64,000 nt of DNA from an uncultured Aquimarina sp. (GCF_947500065.1 NZ_CANMQT010000007.1:1-64000), one strand, 5' to 3'; counted from the stretch's first letter, positions 16,118-25,242 are shown. Notes: generated by a model not told the origin, from the letters alone. Numbers and translations: made by a program.

Positions 16118-18013
16118 CTAATCATTAATCCAACTCTTCAGGATCGCAATTTGTTTTTTTGAAGCATTAGGATTTTGCTTTAAGACAATCTTTTCTACTG
16201 CAGGAGCAATCACCTTAGAAGTTAGTTTAAATACGCTTTGATTTCGTTCGATACTAAAGACAACATCATCGCCAATTTTCCATTTGTTAGAATCGCTAAA
16301 AAGATCATATATATTCTTAATAGAATATGTTTTGTTATCGATAGCAAGTAAAATATCGCCGCTTTTTATTCCTACTTTTTTTAGAAAATTATTACGCTCA
16401 GCACCATTAGTAAAGACTACTTTTTTAGTAGCTTCAGAACCTTTTATAAAGGGCTCTTGTTCGTGTATAAAGTAAGCCGAAGGGATTTCTATTGTATTGT
16501 AGGTCAAGCCAGTTTTTTCTAGATAAAAACCATAATCAATAGGGGTGTTATTTACTACGTGAGTTTTTAAAAAGTTAGCTACTTCTGGATATGATATCTC
16601 CTTTATTACATCAATAAGTTCTTCGTCTTTAAAAGGGATTTCACTACCAAATCTACCTGACAATCCTTGGATAAGGTCTACAATACCATAAGCTCCATTA
16701 CTTTTTTCACGCATGATGATGTCGATGCACATAGAAATGAGAGAGCCTTTTTCATATACATTTCGATAATTTTCTAAATATGGATCTTGTAAAATGTTTT
16801 TACTCATTTCAGTAAAAGACAAGGTGTCATCAAATGTTTTGGACGTATTTATTTTCTCTAGAATTCTTTCAAAAAAATCTTCTTTGGTTATAAGAGCCTG
16901 ATTAATTTGAAATAGTAACGAAAAGTACTCTGTAGTTCCTTCATATAACCATAAATGCTCAGACATTTTAGGATTGTTATAGTCAAAATCATGAATTTCT
17001 TCAGAGTGTATACTTAGAGGTGTAATGATATGAAAAAACTCATGGGACACAACATCTGTTAGTGATTCATTTAGTTTTTTTAATGGTATAGATTCTGGAA
17101 GCACAACTACGGTAGAAGTATTATGTTCTAGTGCACCAAAACCTTTAGCATCATTACTTTTAGAAGAAGAAAGGTATAACAAAACACTGTATTTTTTTGT
17201 GGTATTTATCTGCCCTAAAAAATTCTTTTGTGCCCGAATCATTCTTTCCATTTGTGGCATCAGCTGTGCCGCACGATGCACTTTATTCGGTGAATAGACA
17301 CTTAACAAAACTTCGATTTCATTAATATTAAAGGTTACTTTGTCAGGAACGGAATACATAATAGGAGAATCTGCCAAGTCAGCATATCTTTTAAATACAA
17401 AAAGGTCAGTATCATACTTATCACCTGCTTGAGGTTCTTTTGGTAAATATTCGGATAAAGAAGTCGAAGCTTCCATATCCAAAGGATGTATAATAAAAAG
17501 ATTGTACTTTTTTTCTTTCATTTGATGAAAATACCCAACGAAAGCATACAGGTTTAAGACGAAATTTTCATTTTTTAAGATATTTGTTCCTGTTGGAGAA
17601 AATATTTGATGTGTATTTTCTGAGTCGAAAGTATCATTAACCAAATACGTTATGGTATTTAATTGTTTTGAATTATTAATTTTCCAACGATTATCTCCAT
17701 GTTTCTTTACAGGTAATTCATTTCCTTGAAGATCAAAAGCTTTAAATTCTTCAATGTATTTTCCATAGTTGTTATTTTGGTAGGTACCCGGAACAATTTT
17801 AGGTAAATAATAACTTATGGTATCTGTGTCTAAATTAGCTACTTTTATTTCTACTTTTATTTTATCATCAATAATATCCACTAAGTCTAAGGAAGCTATA
17901 ATAGGTGTGTGATCTACTGTCAGTGCAGATTCTGTAGTTTTACAACCTACTACACAATTTAATATGAGGACGTAAAGGATTAGAATTCTAATCAATTTAA
18001 TTTTTCTTAGCAC
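16118..18013 (-). CDS. M61 family glycyl aminopeptidase-like lipoprotein with PDZ domain
   Basis: 631 residues. Lipoprotein signal (VVGCKT). An N-terminal beta domain typical of M61 (about 30-220) is followed by a peptidase domain with zinc motif HEFFH (H324-H328) and downstream Glu in LYEGTTEYF, then a PDZ-like domain (about 510-600, KKVGIKSGDILLAIDN). M61 enzymes are gluzincin peptidases with Gly/Ala preference; in Bacteroidetes they are cell-envelope proteins. The next gene on this strand (HAD phosphatase) ends 5 bp upstream, so the two are likely an operon. Confidence 0.9.
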   Translation of the reverse strand: MLRKIKLIRILILYVLILNCVVGCKTTESALTVDHTPIIASLDLVDIIDDKIKVEIKVANLDTDTISYYLPKIVPGTYQNNNYGKYIEEFKAFDLQGNELPVKKHGDNRWKINNSKQLNTITYLVNDTFDSENTHQIFSPTGTNILKNENFVLNLYAFVGYFHQMKEKKYNLFIIHPLDMEASTSLSEYLPKEPQAGDKYDTDLFVFKRYADLADSPIMYSVPDKVTFNINEIEVLLSVYSPNKVHRAAQLMPQMERMIRAQKNFLGQINTTKKYSVLLYLSSSKSNDAKGFGALEHNTSTVVVLPESIPLKKLNESLTDVVSHEFFHIITPLSIHSEEIHDFDYNNPKMSEHLWLYEGTTEYFSLLFQINQALITKEDFFERILEKINTSKTFDDTLSFTEMSKNILQDPYLENYRNVYEKGSLISMCIDIIMREKSNGAYGIVDLIQGLSGRFGSEIPFKDEELIDVIKEISYPEVANFLKTHVVNNTPIDYGFYLEKTGLTYNTIEIPSAYFIHEQEPFIKGSEATKKVVFTNGAERNNFLKKVGIKSGDILLAIDNKTYSIKNIYDLFSDSNKWKIGDDVVFSIERNQSVFKLTSKVIAPAVEKIVLKQNPNASKKQIAILKSWIND

Positions 18014-18018
18014 AAGTA

Positions 18019-18825
18019 TCAGATATTGTTTTTAATATATGTAGCGACACCATCCTCTTTACCAGCAAGGGTAACTACATCAGCAATTTTTAAAGTTTCG
18101 GGTTTAGCATTGGCAACGGCAACTCCTATACCAACAGCTTTTATCATAGCAATATCGTTATAATTATCTCCAAAAGCTACTGCATCAGAAAGAGAAATTT
18201 CATAATGTGTGTTAAGTAGTAATTCGATAGCAGTTAATTTTGAAATACTTTTATGGGCAATCTCGATATATGTTGGTTTGGATCGGTATAAATGAAGCGT
18301 ATCACTATAATTAGTGTTTAAAAAATTAAATGCGTCATCAATATATTGTTCATCTCCCATGCACATGATCTTATGAGCACCTTTACTTTCGGTTTTCCAT
18401 AGATCAATAACTTCTTTGGTAGATTTTACCGTTGGAGTGACTTTTGTGTTTTGAGCTTCTCTATTTGCCCAGAAATCCATTTGTGGCACAAACCAATCGT
18501 CATTATGATATAGGCTAATATGAAACAAATTATCCTTATTGAATGTGTGGAGTTCTTGTATGATATCTGGAGTAATAAAGGTAGAGTGAATTGGTTTTTG
18601 TTCTACCAGAATTAATCCGCCATTATAACAAATTAAAGGAAGATGAGTAATATCTAATTCCTCTTGTAAATGTGTCATAGCACTTGGCATACGAGAAGAA
18701 ATCAATATAACAGGAATGGTATCTTTTATACGTTTTATTTCAGAAATAGTAAATTCAGAAAGCTCTCTTTTGGCATTAAGAAGCGTTCCATCTATATCAG
18801 AAAATACAATGCGGTGTGAATTCAA
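18019..18825 (-). CDS. Cof-type HAD-IIB hydrolase
   Basis: 268 residues. HAD motif I is FSDIDGTLLN (Asp nucleophile, residues 9-18), motif II is ILISSR, and motif IV is GDNYNDIAMIKAVG. The long cap between motifs fits the Cof/YidA subfamily, which removes phosphate from sugar phosphates and other small metabolites. Substrate cannot be read from sequence. It lies between the M61 peptidase (5 bp downstream) and the alpha/beta-hydrolase-fold gene (37 bp upstream), all on one strand. Confidence 0.9.
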   Translation of the reverse strand: MNSHRIVFSDIDGTLLNAKRELSEFTISEIKRIKDTIPVILISSRMPSAMTHLQEELDITHLPLICYNGGLILVEQKPIHSTFITPDIIQELHTFNKDNLFHISLYHNDDWFVPQMDFWANREAQNTKVTPTVKSTKEVIDLWKTESKGAHKIMCMGDEQYIDDAFNFLNTNYSDTLHLYRSKPTYIEIAHKSISKLTAIELLLNTHYEISLSDAVAFGDNYNDIAMIKAVGIGVAVANAKPETLKIADVVTLAGKEDGVATYIKNNI

Positions 18826-18862
18826 GAATATTCGGTTTGTGTTACTAAATTATAGGAACTTT

Positions 18863-19798
18863 TTATTTTTTCACGAAGTTAATAATAGTACTTGTAACTT
18901 CAGGCATAATTTTAAGCCAGTATTCACTATAGGATTTATGATTCTCTAGTCTACTGCCTTTTATCTCTCTGAGAATATGATTCATGTTTTCTATAATTAC
19001 ATATTCAGCATTAGGTACGGCTTCCTTTAACTTTTCTGCTTCAGAAACTTCTACCTGTAGATCTTTATCTCCTTGTAGTATTAGAATAGGAATGTCTAAG
19101 GTTTTTATCTCTTCTGATGGAGTGTATTTAATCCAGGATTTCATAAAATACTGTAGCTTATAACTAAAAATTGATTCCAATGCCGGATCATAGTTCATGG
19201 CTCTTCCTTTTTCTTTTAAATCTGCAAAAGCCACAGCAGCACTTTTATCCAATCCAGGTGCTTGTTTTTCTAATTGTTGTATAACAATTTGATCCACGGA
19301 TTGCGCGTTTCCTGCGATGGATATAAACCCATCTACATTGTCTTTAGCGGCAATAATTCCAACCAAGGAACCTTGACCATGGCCCGCTAAAATAATCTTA
19401 GTGTAGTTTCCGTTTTTTCGAAAATATTCCACAATCGATCGCGCATCTTGAATAAAGTGATCTAGAGAAACTTCATGTTCCCGAATACCGAGTGCATCAA
19501 TTTTAAAAAGCCTTTTGTCATATCGATATGTAGCTATACCTTTTTTTGCTAAATCTATAGCTAATAATTTGAAAGCGTCATTCTTAGACATTCTGTCATT
19601 TCCCTCTCTGTTGATTGCTCCTGCATCCATAATAAAGATTACCAGAGGAACACTATCATCTGAATACGGCGTAGCCAAAGTTCCTTCAATAAAGCGGTTT
19701 ACTCTAACAATGGCAGAGTTATATTCTTTTTCTTCTTTTTCTTGTGCTAAACAAAATGTTGTAATGGCAATCAGTAAAATTGAAAACCGTATTTTCAT
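18863..19798 (-). CDS. Secreted alpha/beta-hydrolase-fold protein lacking the nucleophile Ser
   Basis: 311 residues with a signal peptide (about 1-19, ending CLAQ). The fold is clear: RYDKRLF, nucleophile elbow AGHGQGSLVG, acid in LQGDKDLQV, and a late His in NMNHIL. The elbow should be G-H-S-x-G, but residue 141 is Gly (GGT, minus-strand codon at 19376-19378), so the catalytic serine is absent while the Asp and His appear retained. It may be a non-catalytic relative or use another residue. Start chosen at 19798; an ATG at 19804 would add two residues. Confidence 0.85.
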   Translation of the reverse strand: MKIRFSILLIAITTFCLAQEKEEKEYNSAIVRVNRFIEGTLATPYSDDSVPLVIFIMDAGAINREGNDRMSKNDAFKLLAIDLAKKGIATYRYDKRLFKIDALGIREHEVSLDHFIQDARSIVEYFRKNGNYTKIILAGHGQGSLVGIIAAKDNVDGFISIAGNAQSVDQIVIQQLEKQAPGLDKSAAVAFADLKEKGRAMNYDPALESIFSYKLQYFMKSWIKYTPSEEIKTLDIPILILQGDKDLQVEVSEAEKLKEAVPNAEYVIIENMNHILREIKGSRLENHKSYSEYWLKIMPEVTSTIINFVKK

Positions 19799-19930
19799 AT
19801 ACATTGGGGTTTAAAAGATGTGTATTTATGAAACGACAAATACGCGGGCATATTTTTAGAATTTAATTCTTTTCCTGTTAAATGTTTTCTATTAAAATAA
19901 TAATTAACGATTCACTAACATACCCTTTTT

Positions 19931-19938
19931 TATCTTTG
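19931..19938 (+). promoter_or_regulatory. -7 box for the S1/P1 nuclease gene
   Basis: TATCTTTG matches TAnnTTTG and lies 17 nt before the start codon. No TTTG is present at the expected -33 distance. Confidence 0.5.
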
Positions 19939-19955
19939 CTTCAAAATATAAACTA

Positions 19956-20738
19956 ATGAATACTCGATACGTCATACTTTTATTATTAACAATTATTTCT
20001 TTTAATGGATTTTCTATAACAGAAGATTGGGGGAAAACGGGGCATAGAGTTACCGGTGAAATAGCAGATAGTTATCTTACTAAAAAGGCTAAACGAAATA
20101 TTACTAAACTTCTTAAAGGACAAGGATTGGCATTTGTTTCTGTTTATGCAGATGAAATAAAAAGTGATGAACGATATAGAAAATATGGCCCTTGGCATTA
20201 TGTTAATTTCGATTTTGATAAAAAGTACGGAGAAGATACTCCTAACGAACGTGGAGACTTAGTTCAAGGAATACAAAAATGTATAGAGGTTTTAAAAAGT
20301 GATACTTCTTCTGAAGAAGATAAAGAATTTTACCTTAAAATGTTGATACATTTTGTTGGAGATTTACATCAACCATTACACGTAGGGAGAGGAGAAGATA
20401 AAGGTGGAAATGATATCCAGGTACGTTGGTTTAGAGATGGATCTAATTTACATAGAGTTTGGGATAGTGAAATGATTGATTATTATAATATGAGTTATAC
20501 AGAATTAGCCAGTAATGCTAATGAGTTATCTACCTTACAGTTAGAAGAAATACGAAAAGGAGAAGTTCTGGATTGGATTTATGAGTCCCAAAGTCTTGCA
20601 AAAAAAGTATACGCCTCTGCTAACGTAGGAGAAAAGTTGGGTTATAAATATATGTATGAACATTTTCCTACTGTGCGATCTCAATTACAAAAAGGAGGAA
20701 TACGATTAGCTAAAATATTAAATGATATTTTTGGGTAA
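19956..20738 (+). CDS. S1/P1 family nuclease (secreted, zinc-dependent)
   Basis: 260 residues. Signal peptide of about 20 residues, then the Trp-Gly-x2-Gly-His start (WGKTGHRV) that places the zinc-binding Trp and His near the mature N-terminus. Further metal ligands are in HFVGDLHQPLHVG, GGND and LHRVWDSEM. S1/P1 enzymes cut single-stranded DNA and RNA and remove 3' phosphates; in marine bacteria they help scavenge nucleotides. Length is normal for the bacterial family. It is monocistronic, convergent with the AraC gene 12 bp away. Confidence 0.93.
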   Translation: MNTRYVILLLLTIISFNGFSITEDWGKTGHRVTGEIADSYLTKKAKRNITKLLKGQGLAFVSVYADEIKSDERYRKYGPWHYVNFDFDKKYGEDTPNERGDLVQGIQKCIEVLKSDTSSEEDKEFYLKMLIHFVGDLHQPLHVGRGEDKGGNDIQVRWFRDGSNLHRVWDSEMIDYYNMSYTELASNANELSTLQLEEIRKGEVLDWIYESQSLAKKVYASANVGEKLGYKYMYEHFPTVRSQLQKGGIRLAKILNDIFG

Positions 20739-20750
20739 ATAATATATTGG

Positions 20751-21611
20751 CTAATCACTTATTACCAGGTCCTTCCGATATTGTTTAGGAGACATGGAGA
20801 AATACTTCTTAAAAGTTTTGGTAAGATGACTTTCGTCAGTATATCCTAACTGATATGCGATTTCTGCAATAGTGAACTCTGTATTTTGTAACCTATATTC
20901 AACGAGCTTCATTTTGTATTTTGTTACATATTGATGGATTGACTCTCCTGTGGCTTTCTTAAAATATGTGCTGATTGAACTCTGAGACATATTGAATTTA
21001 TCCGCCATATAGCTTATTTTGGTTAGGTCATTGTCATATACATTTTGTCTGATATGTCCCAGTATTTGATCTATTCGAGAATCATTTAGTGATACGTTTC
21101 TATTATTAGAACTGTATTTGGCAGAAATATTGCGAACAATAATACTTAATATTGTACTAATAGCGTTAGAAATAATTTCCTGATAATATATTTTCTCGTT
21201 TTTGAATTCTTCCATAACTACATTATGAATATCCCAAATAATTCTTCGGTCTTCTTCATGAGAAATTACATCTCCAGGAATAATATTAGGATGATGAAGA
21301 AGTTGCTCAATTCTTTGCAACCAATATTTCCTATCGGGTAAGTTCACTTTACTGGAAAACAAAAGTTCAGTGAACTTAAAATGCGTAAAAGAAGAATGTT
21401 TTTCTATTTCGAAATGATGAGTATCTTCTGGTGCTAATAGAAATATATCATCTTTTTTATAGCGAAATCTAATACCATTGATAGTATGATAACCACTTCC
21501 ATTCTCAACAAAGATAATCTCGAAATAATTGTGATTGTGTGGTTCCGCTTCCCATTTATCAAATGAATATTGATGTACAACAAAAGTCTCGTGTAAGGTA
21601 TAACGGTTCAT
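20751..21611 (-). CDS. AraC family transcriptional regulator with N-terminal cupin
   Basis: 286 residues. The N-terminal AraC-binding cupin region (about 1-130; HNHNYFEIIFVENGSG, PEDTHHFEI) senses a ligand, a helical linker follows, and the C-terminal double helix-turn-helix (about 185-286; MSQSSISTYFKKATGES and YTDESHLTKTFKKYFSMSP) binds DNA. It is divergent from the DoxX gene at 21818; three direct repeats TTnTACwAGTr in the gap are candidate binding sites. An upstream ATG at 21617 adds two residues. Confidence 0.92.
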   Translation of the reverse strand: MNRYTLHETFVVHQYSFDKWEAEPHNHNYFEIIFVENGSGYHTINGIRFRYKKDDIFLLAPEDTHHFEIEKHSSFTHFKFTELLFSSKVNLPDRKYWLQRIEQLLHHPNIIPGDVISHEEDRRIIWDIHNVVMEEFKNEKIYYQEIISNAISTILSIIVRNISAKYSSNNRNVSLNDSRIDQILGHIRQNVYDNDLTKISYMADKFNMSQSSISTYFKKATGESIHQYVTKYKMKLVEYRLQNTEFTIAEIAYQLGYTDESHLTKTFKKYFSMSPKQYRKDLVISD

Positions 21612-21636
21612 AATCAACTCTTTTGTTTTAAAGTTA

Positions 21637-21644
21637 CAAAAATA
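21637..21644 (-). promoter_or_regulatory. -7 box of the AraC gene
   Basis: On the minus strand the sequence reads TATTTTTG, a match to TAnnTTTG, about 25 bp upstream of the AraC start codon. No clear -33 box is visible. Confidence 0.45.
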
Positions 21645-21668
21645 AAACCAAACAAAAATTAGTGCTTT

Positions 21669-21762
21669 TTGTACTAGTGTTTTTCAACGAAAACGTTTGA
21701 TTTGTTTGATAGCTAGTTAGTTGTGTGTTTTTGTACAAGTAGTTGCTGTAATTCTACAAGTA
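21669..21762 (+). promoter_or_regulatory. Candidate AraC operator: three direct repeats TTnTACwAGTr
   Basis: TTGTACTAGTG (21669-21679), TTGTACAAGTA (21731-21741) and TTCTACAAGTA (21752-21762), all in the same direction. Spacing is 62 and 21 bp, close to six and two helical turns. The promoter-proximal copy ends 19 bp before the DoxX -7 box, so it covers the -33 region, as activator sites of AraC proteins often do. Assignment to this AraC protein is inferred. Confidence 0.5.
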
Positions 21763-21781
21763 AATAAAATGAGTTAGTATA

Positions 21782-21789
21782 TACTTTTG
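21782..21789 (+). promoter_or_regulatory. -7 box of the DoxX gene
   Basis: TACTTTTG matches TAnnTTTG, 28 nt before the start codon. The -33 position has no TTTG and is occupied by a direct repeat, consistent with an activator-dependent promoter. Confidence 0.5.
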
Positions 21790-21817
21790 CAATTCGAATT
21801 TTTAACACAAATCGGAA

Positions 21818-22231
21818 ATGAAATTTAGGATTTATTTATACACGCTTGTAAGAGTGTTGTTTGGTATATTTTTAGCATTGCACAGTACCTACAATGTGTT
21901 TTTTTATTCTGAGTTTTTACAGAAGATAGATGCCTACTTTACCAAAGCTACATTGTTTAACTATAATTTTATAGAAGCTCTTGCTCCTTTGGTTCCCTTT
22001 GAAGAGTTTATAGTAGGAATGTTTTTAACTTTAGGTTTTTTTACAAGGAAAGTACTCATGGGAGCGGCTTTATTATTTCTGTTTCTGGCATTTTTCCTAT
22101 TAGACGCTAATTCACTTGAACTAGCCTTAGTACATCTAGTTTTTTTCTTTATTATTTTAATACTTTGGCATAAAGAAAATTATAACCTGAAGTCCATGGA
22201 TTATTTAAGGAATTCGTATCTAGTGATATAG
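21818..22231 (+). CDS. DoxX-like membrane protein
   Basis: 137 residues with four hydrophobic segments, typical of the DoxX/DoxD family. The first segment (RVLFGIFLALHSTYNVFF) and the third (GMFLTLGFFTRKVLMGAAL) carry the family's usual pattern. The function of these small proteins in Bacteroidetes is not settled. It is divergent from an AraC regulator with candidate operators between, so it is the regulator's likely target. It is a different subtype from the DoxX-like gene at 22924. Confidence 0.78.
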   Translation: MKFRIYLYTLVRVLFGIFLALHSTYNVFFYSEFLQKIDAYFTKATLFNYNFIEALAPLVPFEEFIVGMFLTLGFFTRKVLMGAALLFLFLAFFLLDANSLELALVHLVFFFIILILWHKENYNLKSMDYLRNSYLVI

Positions 22232-22305
22232 GCGAATAGTTAACACCCATTTTATAGCGTTTTCTGTTTTATTATAGAAACTCTTGTAGCTTTTAATAAG
22301 GGTTT

Positions 22306-22908
22306 TTAATGAATAGTTCTAAAGGTAAGGTTAATACGTGGTTTTATGACTTTTTTAGACTTTGGTAATTGATGTAACCAGTTTTCCTGAGTTTTCCCCC
22401 GCATTATTAGTAAGCTACCATGTTGCAATAAGATTTTTTGTTTTAGACTTTTCGTTTTATGCTTAAAGTGAAACCACCTTTCCTCTCCAAAACTTACAGA
22501 AGCTATTATTGGTTCTGGACCAAGCTCTTTTTCATTATCTGCATGCCAGCCGTTACTGTCTTGACCATCTCTATAAAGATTAAGTAAACAAGTAGTAAAT
22601 GTTCCTGAACTTATGTTCTCTATTTCTTCTTTAATCATTAATAACTCTTCTGTAAACTGATAAGGTTTCATGGTAATATTAGAATAGGAGTAAGTATTTT
22701 TATTATTAGCATATAAGGCAGTAAGACGAGGTTGTCTGTATATTTTGCCAAAGACTTTAATATCATCTTGTTGCCATTGAATAGAATCATTTAGGATTTG
22801 GAATAAACGATTGGCTTGATTAGTGTCAAAAAAAGTAGGATAATACAGTACATCTCCATCTATCATATTTAATGGGATGCAGTCATTTTCTGAGGCAAAT
22901 AAGTTCAA
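22306..22908 (-). CDS. alkB: AlkB-like 2-oxoglutarate/Fe(II)-dependent DNA dealkylase
   Basis: 200 residues, the size of the ALKBH2/3-like bacterial group. The iron ligands H122 and D124 (GWHADNE) and H179 (WLHQLP) are present, with the 2-oxoglutarate-binding RINLTFR motif (191-197). The enzyme oxidatively removes alkyl groups such as 1-methyladenine and 3-methylcytosine from DNA. It is the last gene of a three-gene run with a DoxX-like membrane protein 15 bp upstream and a DUF3052-like gene. No Ada-type regulator is in the window. Confidence 0.93.
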   Translation of the reverse strand: MNLFASENDCIPLNMIDGDVLYYPTFFDTNQANRLFQILNDSIQWQQDDIKVFGKIYRQPRLTALYANNKNTYSYSNITMKPYQFTEELLMIKEEIENISSGTFTTCLLNLYRDGQDSNGWHADNEKELGPEPIIASVSFGEERWFHFKHKTKSLKQKILLQHGSLLIMRGKTQENWLHQLPKSKKVIKPRINLTFRTIH

Positions 22909-22923
22909 CGTAAATTCTTTGAT

Positions 22924-23271
22924 TTAAAGATACAAATGTACCCAATATATTAAGCCAAATTGAAGTAATAGTCTAAAAAAAAGAACCGGTTTTGGTAATT
23001 TAAGACTCGCTTTTTTATTAACCAGCATATGTATATGAACGGGAAAAAACAGGATAAGCATCCCGATCATTGTCCATAATGAAAAAAATCTTGTCTGTGA
23101 AAAAAGAAGACCTAAACCAGCAACTATCTCAGCTATACCGCTTAGGTATACTAGCTGTCTGTGATATGGGATGTATAAAGGCATAATTCTCATAAATGCC
23201 TTTGGTTTAATTAAATGAAAAATACCCGCTATTATAAAAATAGCTGATAGAATATATAAATGCCAATTCAT
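22924..23271 (-). CDS. DoxX-like four-helix membrane protein
   Basis: 115 residues with four hydrophobic segments. Family-like features are IIAGIFHLIKPKAFMRIMP near the start and YLSGIAEIVAGLGLLF in the second segment, as in DoxX/MauE-like proteins. It overlaps the upstream gene by one base and precedes alkB by 15 bp, so all three are probably one transcript. The function is unknown; association with an alkylation-repair gene is only by position. Confidence 0.78.
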   Translation of the reverse strand: MNWHLYILSAIFIIAGIFHLIKPKAFMRIMPLYIPYHRQLVYLSGIAEIVAGLGLLFSQTRFFSLWTMIGMLILFFPVHIHMLVNKKASLKLPKPVLFFRLLLQFGLIYWVHLYL

Positions 23272-23732
23272 TAAATTCCTGTAGTTTTTTCTTTACCTGC
23301 GCTGCTTAGTGCAAAATCTTTAATTCGAGTCATATTTCTTATGAAACTTACTTTTCTAAAACGTAAAGCAGTCCAATCTTCATCGATTGCTACTTGTCTA
23401 ACAGGTTCTAAGTTATAGTCACCAAGTACGCCCCAGCCATGATCTCTAGTAATTTCTGAGGTGTATTTTTTAGAGCTTTTTTTAGGATATGCAAACCAAA
23501 GTATTCCATCACCCACTAGTTTAGGGTATACAGTTTCAATTCGGTTTTCAATTTGCTTTTTTTCTGTAACAAACACTAACGCAAAATCAACTTCAGATAC
23601 TTGTATCAAAGACTCTTTAATAGTAATACCCTTTAAACAATCCAACTCTTTACAAAACCCTTCCGGTTCATTCAATATCAATATCTCATCAAGGGAAGGA
23701 GGAAGCTGTAACTTTTTAAATAGCGCAGTCAT
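23271..23732 (-). CDS. DUF3052-like protein
   Basis: 153 residues, no signal peptide. The pattern LILNEPEGFCKELDCL, then VDFALVFVTEKKQIENRI, then GDGILWFAYPKKSSK matches the DUF3052 layout (alternating beta-alpha with a late WxAYPK strand). DUF3052 proteins have no established function. First gene of the run leading to the DoxX-like protein and alkB. The final 25 residues (after RFRKV) look like an added tail. Confidence 0.65.
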   Translation of the reverse strand: MTALFKKLQLPPSLDEILILNEPEGFCKELDCLKGITIKESLIQVSEVDFALVFVTEKKQIENRIETVYPKLVGDGILWFAYPKKSSKKYTSEITRDHGWGVLGDYNLEPVRQVAIDEDWTALRFRKVSFIRNMTRIKDFALSSAGKEKTTGI

Positions 23733-24021
23733 GTGAGTGAATTTTAATTTGAAAAACTTGTGTTTACTAAAGATACAAAAAAATACGATTAAGATGGTTC
23801 ATTTTAACGTTATCCCTTTGTGCAGATTTCTACGAATATAAAATTTTGTAAAGTTTCCCATTCAACATTTTTATTAAACTTTTTATTATTAATGGAAAAC
23901 GAATACTTTTTTATCTACATCGTTTTTCAAAAAATTGAAAGCACTTAGTATTTTATATAGAATAGAAAGAAAAGTAATTACTAATATAGTATTGGCTTTT
24001 AAAACTAACACAAACTCAATT

Positions 24022-25242
24022 ATGAAAAATTGTTCTAAACTCTCGATGCACTTATTATTGGGGCTAATAATAAGTGTGCTATTTATTTCCTGCGAATCAC
24101 AAGAATTTGAATCTAACGAACAACAAGATTTAAATGAGGATTTTATGTTAGAGCAGGCATATCCTGATGAAATTGGAGAATTGCTAAGGATAATACTTAA
24201 TGGAGAAGAGGTAGATGTAGAGAGTATCAATAAACATTACATATTAGAAGGAGATATAAAAGTTCTGCTTTCTGATACTGATAAGGGAGTAGGTAGAACA
24301 GGAGGAAGATGGCCAAATAATACCGTATACTACGCTATTCAAAGCGGAATGCCTAACCAGGCTCGTATAACAAATGCGATTACTCATTGGGAATCTAAAA
24401 CTGCTTTGAAATTTGTAAAGCGTACCAACCAATCTGACTATGTGTATTTTAGGAATGGATCCGGATGTTCTTCTTATGTTGGACGTATTGGGGGACGACA
24501 AGACATCACCTTAGCAAATGGTTGTTCTACAGGTAATACTATTCATGAGATTGGTCATGCAATAGGATTATGGCATGAACAAAGTAGAAAAGATAGAGAT
24601 CAGTATATAAAGGTATTGTTCGAAAATATACAAAGCGGTAAAGAATTTAATTTTAGAACGTATATCGAACAAGGACAGGATGGTAATGAATATACCTCTA
24701 ATCTAGATTTAGGAAGTATCATGATGTATGGATCTTATGCATTTTCTAAAAATGGTCAGCCTACTATTACTCGTGTAAATGGAAGTACTTATAATGCGCA
24801 GCGTACTGGGTTATCCAATAGTGATGTAACCGGAATCGATAAAATGTACCCGCCAATTACATCAGGCAATACAATAGAACTAAGAGGTAGTAATGGTATG
24901 TATGTGAGTAGTGAAAATGGTAGTAAACCCATGAATTGTAATAGAACATCTGCCCAAGGATGGGAAAAATTTCAAGTAGTCACACTTAGTGGAGGGAAAG
25001 TAGCATTAAAAGGGAATAATGGTAAATACATAAGTTCCGAAAACGGTGCTAACCCTATTATTTGTAATAGATCTCAAATTGGTTCGTGGGAACAATTTAC
25101 TTTGGTTAGTAGAGGAGGAAATAAATATGCGTTAAAAGGTAATAACGGTAAATATATAAGTTCAGAAAATGGAGCTAAATCGATGACCTGTAATAGAACA
25201 TCAATAGGGAACTGGGAGGAATTCGTAATTTTGGGATTGTAA
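24022..25242 (+). CDS. Astacin-like (M12A) metalloprotease lipoprotein with C-terminal beta-trefoil repeats
   Basis: 406 residues from the ATG at 24022, which gives a lipoprotein signal (LFISCES); an in-frame ATG at 23935 would bury it. After a short pro-region with HYILEGDI, the catalytic domain has the full astacin zinc motif HEIGHAIGLWHEQSRKDRD (H175 on) and a Met-turn in SIMMYGSY, where astacins usually have MHY. The C-terminal part (24868-25242) has three repeats with KGNNGKYISSENG and CNR motifs, likely a fascin-like beta-trefoil for carbohydrate or surface binding. No T9SS tail is present. Confidence 0.9.
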   Translation: MKNCSKLSMHLLLGLIISVLFISCESQEFESNEQQDLNEDFMLEQAYPDEIGELLRIILNGEEVDVESINKHYILEGDIKVLLSDTDKGVGRTGGRWPNNTVYYAIQSGMPNQARITNAITHWESKTALKFVKRTNQSDYVYFRNGSGCSSYVGRIGGRQDITLANGCSTGNTIHEIGHAIGLWHEQSRKDRDQYIKVLFENIQSGKEFNFRTYIEQGQDGNEYTSNLDLGSIMMYGSYAFSKNGQPTITRVNGSTYNAQRTGLSNSDVTGIDKMYPPITSGNTIELRGSNGMYVSSENGSKPMNCNRTSAQGWEKFQVVTLSGGKVALKGNNGKYISSENGANPIICNRSQIGSWEQFTLVSRGGNKYALKGNNGKYISSENGAKSMTCNRTSIGNWEEFVILGL

